A stretch of DNA of 7,242 nucleotides, from NCBI GenBank assembly GCA_964565165.1, contig CAZMDJ010000057.1:1-7242 (forward strand). Reading direction: 5' to 3'. A program made the position numbers and the translations under genes. The notes under the pieces are model-generated. The model was not told the origin of the DNA. It did no database searches and worked only from the letters and a program-made list of their open reading frames with translations. Source of the stretch: ZLKRG08 sp964565165. GTDB lineage: Bacteria > Actinomycetota > Actinomycetes > Nanopelagicales > Nanopelagicaceae. Shown here one piece after another: positions 1-5,075 of the stretch (position 1 is the first letter of the stretch; each line of letters begins with the position of its first letter).

Positions 1-1545
1 ATTCGATGGTCGAATTCGATAAAGATGATGTCGAAGCAATTGGTTTATTAAAGATAGATATATTGGGCTTGCGCATGCAATCTGCAATTGCTTATGCGGC
101 AACAGAGATCGAACGCACCGAAGGTCGCGCAGTTGATATCGAATCAGTTCCGCTTGATGATCCTGATACCTATAAATTAATTCAATCAACTAAGACAATC
201 GGTTTATTTCAAGTGGAATCTCCAGGGCAGCGCGAATTAGTTGGCAAGCTCCAACCAAATTGCTTTGAAGATTTAATTATCGATATCTCGCTCTTTAGAC
301 CAGGGCCAGTTAAGAGCGACATGATCACGCCATTTTTAAATGCGCGCCATGGTTTTAAACCAGCGCAGTTAATTCACCCTGATTTACATGGCGTTTTAGC
401 GCAGACTGAAGGCGTTGTGGTCTTCCACGAACAGGTTATTCAGATCATTGCAATCATGGCTGAAATTTCTTACGCAGAGGCTGACGAGAAACGTCGTGCA
501 CTTGGTGATTTCTCAAAGCAGCAGGAAGTCTGCGATTGGTTCTATAGCCGTACTTCGCGCTACCCAAAACCAGTTGTCGATGAGATCTGGAACGTACTTC
601 GCGCCTTTGCATCTTTCGGTTTCTGTAAAGCGCATGCGGCAGCTTTCGCGTTACCTACATATCAATCTGCCTGGCTTAAAACTCACCATCCCGCTGCATT
701 TATCGCAGGGTTATTAACACACGATCCAGGTATGTATCCGAAGCGTTTGATTTTAGATGAGGCGCGTCAGATGGGAATCGCAGCGCTACCTGTTGATGTA
801 AATAAATCTGATGCGGTTTATCGCGTCGAAGGCAACGGAATCCGAATGGCGTTAAGCGATCTCGCCGGAATTTCAGAGGCAGAGGCGATCAATATTGTCC
901 GCGCACAACCATATTTAGATTTAACAGATTTCGTCCGTCGCGCAGGCGCATCTCTACCGACTACCGAAAAGTTAATTATGGTCGGGGCTTTTGATTCTCT
1001 GCATAACATCAATCGCAGAGATTTACTTTTACATCTTGCTGATATCAACCGTTCGCCAGCTGCAGCGCTACCTGGTGCACAGATGACCTTTGGATTTAAA
1101 GCGCCAGATCTAAAGCCAAGTGGTTTACCTGATTTAACAAATACCGAAAAGGTACGTACCGAGATTGAAACTTTAGGCATGGAAGTCAGTTCGCATCTTT
1201 TAGAATTTTACGGACATTTCCTCAACCAAATAGGTGCAGTTAAATCATCTGATCTACTCAAACAACGTTCCGGTTCGAGCATCTAGGTCGCCNNNNNNNN
1301 NNCGTTCTGGAAAGCGCGTTATCTTTTTATCTATCGATGATGGTTTTGGTTGCAGTGATGCAACTTTCTTTACAGATACCCACGAACAATTTGCGCAGAC
1401 TCTCTTCTCATCAAAGCTGCTCTTGGTGCGCGGAGTAGTGCGCCGTACTGGTCCAAAAGGCGTTTCTATCCGCGCAACCGGGGCGTGGGATTTGGGCGCT
1501 GCTTATGAAAGTTTTATCCAGAAGAAAAGTAATCTCATCTCATGA
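1..1545 (+). CDS. dnaE2: DnaE2-type DNA polymerase III alpha subunit, C-terminal part (5' truncated by window; interrupted by TAG and N gap)
   Basis: C-family DNA polymerase of the error-prone DnaE2 type, which in this family copies past DNA damage. The gene starts outside the window, so the PHP domain and the first two catalytic aspartates are not visible. Residues below are counted from the ATG at 6. The third catalytic Asp sits in LLKIDILGLR (D18, equivalent to E. coli D555). Also visible are FQVESPGQREL (about 68-78), SLFRPGP, FASFGFCKAHAAAFA (about 202-216), a helix-hairpin-helix region (about 290-345) and a possible beta-clamp peptide QMTFGF (359-364). After the gap, 1303-1542 encodes a C-terminal OB fold (RSGKRVIFLSIDDG, then DATFF and RRTGPKGVSIRATG), which is the DnaE2 ending rather than the longer replicative DnaE1 tail. 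The upstream frame ends at TAG 1284-1286, aligned with a Leu in the family, and the frame then shifts across the N run. I read this as one gene with assembly damage. It overlaps dinB by 4 bases. Confidence is high for family, moderate for integrity. Confidence 0.88.
1293..1302. other. Assembly gap (10 N) inside dnaE2
   Basis: A run of ten N. The protein before it ends in family sequence (SDLLKQRSG, then VA in the same frame) and the protein after it resumes at RSGKR in a different frame. From memory of actinobacterial DnaE2 proteins, about 11 residues (33 bases) separate these blocks. A true missing length divisible by three would restore the frame, so the ten N are probably an arbitrary placeholder and not a measured length. 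Confidence 0.9.
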
Positions 1546-2705
1546 CGACGATTATTCATTGCGATATGGATGCCTTCTACGCATCTGTCGCAGAGCTAGA
1601 TGATCCGTCGCTACGCGGTAAACCAGTTGTGGTCGGCGCAGGAATTCGCGGCGTTGTATTAAGTGCAAATTACGCAGCACGTAAATTCGGAATTCGCGCC
1701 GCAATGCCGGTGGGGCGCGCAAAACGTATGGCGCCTAATGCAATCTTTGTGACTCCAGACCACCACAGATACTCAGAAATTTCCGCAAAGGTAATGAAGA
1801 TATTTGAATCATTTACCCCATTTGTCGAACCACTATCACTTGATGAGGCATTTATGGATGTAACTGGTGCGCAACGTTTATTAGGTACTCCTCGCGAGAT
1901 TGGCCAAGCAATTCGCAAACGCGTACACGATGAATGTGGAATTACCTGTTCGGTCGGAATTGCATCTAATAAATTTATTGCAAAGTTGGCCTCCGGACAC
2001 TGCAAACCAAATGGATTACTTGAGATTCCAGATGATCGCGTAATTAGTTTTCTGCATCCACTTCCCGTATCTGATTTATGGGGAGTCGGACCAAAGACTG
2101 CCGAACAGCTACAACGACTTGGATTAAATCAAGTAAGCGATATTGCAAATACTCCGCTAGATACTTTAAAACGCGCACTTGGCGATGCAACTGGCGAACA
2201 TTTATATGATCTTTCATGGGGGCGCGATTACCGTGAAGTTATTGTTGATGATCCTGATCAATCAATCGGTGCCAACGAAACTTTCTCTTACGATATTGAT
2301 GACCCAGAAATTATTTTGCGTGAATATTTAAAGTTAACCGAACGCGCAAGCACCAGGTTACGTAGCCGTGATTTATATGCGAAGACCATTTCAATAACAG
2401 TGCGTTTCTCCGATTTCAAAACAATCACTCGTTCAAAGACTTTGCCACTTCCAATTAGTTCAACTCATGAGATTTATCAGGTTGTAAAAGATCTCTACCT
2501 GGCGCTGAAATTGGATCGCGTTCAATTGCGCCTAGTTGGTGTCTCGTTATCTAATTTCAAAGAGGATGCGCCTGAGCAATTGATGCTTGGCCAGCGCGAA
2601 AAGGGGTGGCGCGAGGCTGAGAGCGCTATCGATCAAGCGGCGGCGCGCTTTGGCGAGAAATCGGTCCGCCCAGCCCGGTTGTATAGAAGGAAAGAGAAAG
2701 AGTAA
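1542..2705 (+). CDS. dinB: DNA polymerase IV (Y-family translesion polymerase, DinB/DinP)
   Basis: Complete 387-residue Y-family polymerase, the normal length for actinobacterial DinB, which inserts nucleotides opposite damaged bases. The N-terminal palm motif HCDMDAFYASV carries metal-binding D8 and steric-gate Y13. SANYAARKFGIRAAMP follows at 41-56. SLDEAFMDVTG (99-109) carries the catalytic pair D101 and E102, and CSVGIASNKFIAKLAS (136-151) completes the palm. A helix-hairpin-helix thumb surrounds DLWGVGPKTAEQLQRLG (178-194), and the little-finger domain fills about 235-345. QLMLG at 346-350 is a good beta-clamp binding peptide. Because all three carboxylates are present, this should be an active polymerase and not the inactive relative ImuB. 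The ATG at 1542 overlaps the upstream TGA as ATGA and there is no strong Shine-Dalgarno sequence, so translation is probably coupled to dnaE2. The stop lies 9 bases before the DUF3040 gene. Confidence 0.96.
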   Translation: MTTIIHCDMDAFYASVAELDDPSLRGKPVVVGAGIRGVVLSANYAARKFGIRAAMPVGRAKRMAPNAIFVTPDHHRYSEISAKVMKIFESFTPFVEPLSLDEAFMDVTGAQRLLGTPREIGQAIRKRVHDECGITCSVGIASNKFIAKLASGHCKPNGLLEIPDDRVISFLHPLPVSDLWGVGPKTAEQLQRLGLNQVSDIANTPLDTLKRALGDATGEHLYDLSWGRDYREVIVDDPDQSIGANETFSYDIDDPEIILREYLKLTERASTRLRSRDLYAKTISITVRFSDFKTITRSKTLPLPISSTHEIYQVVKDLYLALKLDRVQLRLVGVSLSNFKEDAPEQLMLGQREKGWREAESAIDQAAARFGEKSVRPARLYRRKEKE

Positions 2706-2714
2706 ATTGCCCTT

Positions 2715-3032
2715 ATGGGCCTAACCGATCGCGAGAAGCAGATCATCGAACAGATGGAGCGCGAGCTTGCATCTGAAGATCCGCGCTTAGTTGCGACAAT
2801 GGAACGTAAGCGCCCAGGGCTGATTTTTAATCTCTTGGCAGTACTCCTTGGAATCGCGCTGATTCTGGCTGGGGTAATTGCAAAGTTTGCCCTCCTTGGA
2901 ATCGTCGGCTTCTTGGTTGCCCTTGGTGGGGCTGCGACTATCCGCATCGGAAAGCCAAATATCAAGGTGAAAGGCCCAGGCTTCCCAGGAAAAGGAAATA
3001 TCCAGGATCGCTGGGATCGAAGAAACCAGTAA
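2715..3032 (+). CDS. DUF3040 family small membrane protein
   Basis: A 105-residue protein of the actinobacterial DUF3040 family, whose function is not known to me. The N-terminal half is a charged helix with the family-like pattern LTDREKQIIEQMERELASEDPRL (residues 3-25). Two hydrophobic segments follow (about 36-54 and 57-75) with a very short turn, so it is probably a membrane hairpin. The tail is basic and rich in Gly, Pro and Lys (79-105). The ATG at 2715 is 9 bases after the dinB stop. The nearest purine-rich stretch (AAGGAAAGAG, 2687-2696) is too far for a standard ribosome-binding site, so re-initiation after dinB is likely. Genes of this family commonly sit just before mraZ in actinobacteria, which hints at a cell-envelope link, but that is inference. 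The gene is the last before a strong terminator. Confidence 0.9.
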   Translation: MGLTDREKQIIEQMERELASEDPRLVATMERKRPGLIFNLLAVLLGIALILAGVIAKFALLGIVGFLVALGGAATIRIGKPNIKVKGPGFPGKGNIQDRWDRRNQ

Positions 3033-3046
3033 ATAAGCTTGAAATT

Positions 3047-3071
3047 ACCCGCCCACGAGGCGGGTTTTTTT
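3047..3071 (+). terminator. Intrinsic terminator of the dnaE2-dinB-DUF3040 unit
   Basis: A perfect 7-bp stem, ACCCGCC (3047-3053) with GGCGGGT (3059-3065), a 5-base loop CACGA and a run of seven T (3065-3071). It lies 14 bases after the DUF3040 stop. The complementary strand has no T run after the stem, so it works in one direction only. It isolates the repair genes from the mraZ promoter region. Confidence 0.93.
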
Positions 3072-3079
3072 ATGTGTTC

Positions 3080-3146
3080 AAGTGGGGAGAAAGTGTAAAA
3101 AAGTGGCTAAAGGTGGTTGAAAAAGGAGAAAAGTGGAGTAAAGTGG
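3080..3146 (+). promoter_or_regulatory. MraZ operator: tandem AAGTGG-type boxes at about 10-bp spacing
   Basis: Repeat units start at 3080 (AAGTGG), 3091 (AAGTGT), 3101 (AAGTGG), 3111 (AGGTGG), 3121 (AAAAGG, degenerate), 3131 (AAGTGG) and 3141 (AAGTGG). The first step is 11 bases and the rest are exactly 10, placing all boxes on one face of the helix. MraZ is known to bind direct repeats of this kind upstream of its own gene: TGGGN boxes in E. coli and AAAGTGK boxes in Mycoplasma. The array ends 38 bases before the mraZ ATG, so autoregulation of the dcw cluster is the natural reading. Binding by this MraZ is inferred from position and pattern. Confidence 0.8.
3117..3144 (+). promoter_or_regulatory. 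Candidate mraZ/dcw promoter embedded in the operator
   Basis: TTGAAA (3117-3122) and TAAAGT (3139-3144) are separated by 16 bases and resemble actinobacterial housekeeping sigma elements (TTGACA and TANNNT). Transcription would start near 3150-3152 and leave a leader of about 33 bases before mraZ. Both elements lie among the AAGTGG boxes, so MraZ binding would block polymerase. The motif match is moderate and no start site is measured. Confidence 0.42.
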
Positions 3147-3162
3147 GGAATTGTTAGGAACC

Positions 3163-3174
3163 AGGGGAAGGGGG
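3163..3174 (+). promoter_or_regulatory. Ribosome-binding site of mraZ (fixes start at 3184)
   Basis: A purine run AGGGGAAGGGGG lies 9 bases before the ATG at 3184. It supports that ATG over the in-frame TTG at 3151. It contains the heptamer GGGGAAG (3164-3170), also found in the rsmH ribosome-binding site. Confidence 0.7.
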
Positions 3175-3183
3175 CCTAAGCAG

Positions 3184-3615
3184 ATGTTCTTGGGAACCCA
3201 CGAACCAAAGCTTGATGAGAAGGGTCGTTTGATCCTCCCTGCAAAGTTCCGCGAAGAGCTCTCTTCGGGCCTAGTAATTACCAAAGGCCAAGAGCGTTGT
3301 TTATATGTATTTCCGCAGAGTGAATTCGTAACCATTACCGAAACTCTCCGCCAAGCACCTGTTACTCAAAAAGCAGCTCGTGATTATTCACGTGTCATGT
3401 TTGCAGGCGCACACGATGAGATTCCTGATCGCCAAGGTCGCGTGACAATTCCGCAGAGCCTTCGTGAATATGCAAGTTTAGAAAAAGCATGCGTAGTTAT
3501 TGGCGCAAATACCCGCGTTGAAATTTGGGATTCAAAGGCTTGGAACGAATACCTCGCAGATCGTGAAAAGAATTTCGCAGATGTTTCAGAAGAGGTATTT
3601 CCAGGACTCTTCTAA
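3184..3615 (+). CDS. mraZ: Transcriptional regulator MraZ
   Basis: A 143-residue DNA-binding protein, normal length for MraZ, the first gene of the dcw cluster and usually a repressor of it. It has two SpoVT/AbrB-like halves, each with the family signature: DEKGRLILPAKFREEL (11-26, with D11, G14 and R15) and DRQGRVTIPQSLREYA (82-97, with D82, G85 and R86). MraZ assembles into rings that contact tandem DNA boxes, which matches the array upstream. I chose ATG 3184 because MFLGTHEPKLDEKGR is the canonical N-terminus and a ribosome-binding site sits 9 bases upstream. The in-frame TTG at 3151 would add 11 atypical residues and overlap the regulatory region. The stop codon is followed at the very next base by the 5' arm of the hairpin before rsmH, so termination on mraZ and folding of that hairpin could interfere with each other. 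Confidence 0.97.
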   Translation: MFLGTHEPKLDEKGRLILPAKFREELSSGLVITKGQERCLYVFPQSEFVTITETLRQAPVTQKAARDYSRVMFAGAHDEIPDRQGRVTIPQSLREYASLEKACVVIGANTRVEIWDSKAWNEYLADREKNFADVSEEVFPGLF

Positions 3616-3707
3616 CTAACCCTTGAGGCCACTGCCTTCCTCGTTCTGACTTCACTTCCCCGAAGCCAGAACCTGATCCGTAGGACGGCAGTGACCTGAG
3701 GGGTTAG
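3616..3707 (+). ncRNA. Long hairpin leader before rsmH (mraW RNA-like cis-regulatory element)
   Basis: The outer arms 3616-3636 and 3687-3707 pair over 21 positions (CTAACCC with GGGTTAG at the ends), with one G-U wobble and two mismatches (G-G at 3625/3698, C-A at 3629/3694). Pairing resumes at 3638-3641 with 3682-3685. An inner stem of 11 positions, GTTCTGACTTC (3643-3653) with GAAGCCAGAAC (3662-3672), has one A-C mismatch and an 8-base loop ACTTCCCC (3654-3661). A bulge of about 9 bases lies at 3673-3681. From memory, a comparative-genomics motif named mraW RNA occurs before this gene in actinobacteria and has a conserved CUUCCCC loop; this matches, but I could not search Rfam. The loop is the exact complement of GGGGAAG in the rsmH ribosome-binding site. 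No long T run follows, so it is not an obvious terminator. Confidence 0.8.
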
Positions 3708-3740
3708 CAGTTTTAAAAGCGCATGACCAGGAATGAATGA

Positions 3741-3749
3741 AAGGGGAAG
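3741..3749 (+). promoter_or_regulatory. Ribosome-binding site of rsmH, complementary to the leader loop
   Basis: AAGGGGAAG lies 3 bases before the rsmH ATG at 3753, with the AAGGGG core 6 bases from the start. Its last seven bases, GGGGAAG (3743-3749), are the exact reverse complement of loop bases 3655-3661. Loop pairing could hide this site from the ribosome, a proposed and untested switch. Confidence 0.7.
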
Positions 3750-3752
3750 AGA

Positions 3753-4688
3753 ATGCACGTATCTGTAGCACTTGATCGATGCATCGAATTGCTGACACCA
3801 GCAATTGAAAAATCTTCTTCTCCTATATTTGTTGATGCAACTTTGGGTCTTGGCGGACATTCATTTGAAATGTTAAATCGCTTTCCAAATTTAACTTTAA
3901 TCGGTATCGATCGCGATACCTCGGCAATTGAAAAAGCTAGCGCCAGACTTTCAGAATTTGGTAGCCGCGTACATATTGCACACTCAGTGTTTGATCGCTT
4001 CAACGAAGTTGTTAAATCATTCGGTTTTGTAAAAATTGATGCGGCGCTCTTTGATCTTGGCGTTTCATCAATGCAACTTGATGTTGCAGAACGTGGATTC
4101 TCTTACTCGCAAGATGCGCCGCTTGATATGCGCATGGATCAATCACAGGGGATTACTGCAGAAGAGATTGTTAATACTTGGTCACATGGTGATTTAGCTC
4201 GGATCTTGCGCGTATATGGCGAAGAGAAATTTGCGCCACGTATTGCAGATTTCATTATTCGCGAACGCGAGAACGCTCCAATTAAGAGCACCGCGTTATT
4301 GGCAACATTGGTTAAAAATGCAATCCCTGCAGCTGCACGACGTACCGGCGGTAACCCAGCAAAGCGCACATTCCAAGCGCTACGTATTGCAGTAAATAAT
4401 GAACTTGAAGTTATCGAAAACGCTCTGCCACAAGCGCTTGATTTATTAAATGTTGGTGGTCGTTTAGTAGTTCTCTCATTCCAATCTCTTGAAGATCGCA
4501 TCGTTAAAGAGGCTTTCGCGCAGGTCACGCAATCAACTTCTCCTCGTGACCTTCCGGTTGAGCTTCCTGGTCATGAAGCGAAGTTCAAGTTAATTGCAAA
4601 GGGCGAAGCGGCGAGCGATAAGGAGATTGCGGATAACTCACGTGCGCAATCAGTTCGTATCCGCGCAGTCGAAAGGGTGGCAGCTTAA
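3753..4688 (+). CDS. rsmH: 16S rRNA (cytosine(1402)-N(4))-methyltransferase RsmH (MraW)
   Basis: A 311-residue S-adenosylmethionine-dependent enzyme that N4-methylates C1402 of 16S rRNA in the decoding centre; length is normal. The SAM-binding motif is VDATLGLGGHS (27-37), followed by the acidic loop GIDRD (51-55). Family blocks follow: DLGVSSMQLD (101-110), RGFSYSQDAPLDMRMD (114-129) and NPAKRTFQALRIAVNNELE (201-219). SFQSLEDRIVK (242-252) has Gln where most homologues have His (SFHSLEDR), and NPAKRTFQ has Asn where His is usual; both look like lineage variation in a full-length enzyme. ATG 3753 is chosen because it has an AAGGGGAAG ribosome-binding site and gives the usual N-terminus (HVSVALDRCIELL); the in-frame ATG at 3723 runs into a stop after five codons. 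The stop TAA directly abuts the ftsL ATG. Expression is probably modulated by the hairpin leader. Confidence 0.97.
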   Translation: MHVSVALDRCIELLTPAIEKSSSPIFVDATLGLGGHSFEMLNRFPNLTLIGIDRDTSAIEKASARLSEFGSRVHIAHSVFDRFNEVVKSFGFVKIDAALFDLGVSSMQLDVAERGFSYSQDAPLDMRMDQSQGITAEEIVNTWSHGDLARILRVYGEEKFAPRIADFIIRERENAPIKSTALLATLVKNAIPAAARRTGGNPAKRTFQALRIAVNNELEVIENALPQALDLLNVGGRLVVLSFQSLEDRIVKEAFAQVTQSTSPRDLPVELPGHEAKFKLIAKGEAASDKEIADNSRAQSVRIRAVERVAA

Positions 4689-5075
4689 ATGGCGTTACCT
4701 AGTTTCGCTCCGGCAATTATCAAAACCCGCCAGGCAATCACTCAATCTTCACAGCGCGCAATTCTGCGTCTGGTTCCAGAACTCGAAACTGGCAAACCAG
4801 TCACAAATCGTTCGCTAACAATTTTAGGAACCATCAGTGCAATTTTGGTTGCACTGACAATGTTTGTGATTACAACTCTTTCAACACAGGATGCATTTAC
4901 CTTGGCTAAGTTGCAGCGCGAAGCGCAGACTTTAAGCGATGAGCGCGATGCAGTTAATCGTGAAATTGCATTTAAGAGTTCACCAATGGCACTTGCATCA
5001 CAAGCACAGAAGTTGGGAATGAAGCCAAATAGCCAACCGCGCTTCATCGATATTTCTGGTGAAGTAAATGGCTAA
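4689..5075 (+). CDS. ftsL: Cell division protein FtsL-like (septum-forming bitopic protein)
   Basis: A 128-residue protein with the FtsL layout: a cytoplasmic tail of about 42 residues, one membrane segment (about 43-65), an extracytoplasmic coiled coil (about 70-96) and a short C-terminal block SPMALASQAQKLGMKP (98-113) resembling the LA..A..LGM.P pattern of FtsL and FtsB proteins. FtsL joins FtsB and FtsQ and helps activate the FtsW-FtsI septal synthase. Sequence conservation is low in this family, so the call rests on topology, the LGM.P block and location between rsmH and ftsI. The ATG follows the rsmH TAA with no spacer, and AAAGGGTGG (4672-4680) at the end of rsmH serves as ribosome-binding site. 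Its last 8 bases overlap ftsI (ATGGCTAA), indicating coupled translation. Confidence 0.88.
   Translation: MALPSFAPAIIKTRQAITQSSQRAILRLVPELETGKPVTNRSLTILGTISAILVALTMFVITTLSTQDAFTLAKLQREAQTLSDERDAVNREIAFKSSPMALASQAQKLGMKPNSQPRFIDISGEVNG

Noticed and set aside
415..717. 100-codon plus-strand open frame inside dnaE2
   Set aside because: It is a frame shadow of conserved DnaE sequence with no recognisable product and no ribosome-binding site.
1284..1286. TAG reassigned or read through as a sense codon in this organism
   Set aside because: No other gene here has an internal TAG. The seven visible stop codons are all TAA or TGA, which is too few to argue for recoding, and a base error beside a contig edge is simpler.
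1542..2705. Reading the Y-family gene as imuB because it adjoins dnaE2
   Set aside because: All catalytic carboxylates (D8, D101, E102) are present, and length and tail match DinB.
3151..3183. TTG at 3151 as an upstream in-frame start for mraZ
   Set aside because: It adds 11 residues unlike any MraZ, has no good ribosome-binding site and falls at the likely transcription start. ATG 3184 gives the canonical MFLGTHEPKLDEKG start with a purine-rich site 9 bases upstream.
3687..3714. The hairpin at 3616-3707 as an intrinsic terminator for mraZ
   Set aside because: Only four T occur after it, three bases past the stem, and the distal stem contains mismatches. The downstream rsmH gene depends on read-through. 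Weak attenuation cannot be excluded.
3723..3740. Five-codon open frame (MTRNE) just before rsmH, as a leader peptide
   Set aside because: It has no ribosome-binding site, no regulatory codon run, and short ATG-to-stop stretches of this size are expected by chance. It only shows that rsmH cannot start at 3723.
4139..4528. 129-codon minus-strand open frame within rsmH
   Set aside because: It lies wholly inside a clearly conserved gene on the other strand, resembles no family I know and follows from codon bias in rsmH. The other minus-strand frames (818-1180, 1670-2005, 2633-2965, 4742-5047) were rejected on the same grounds.
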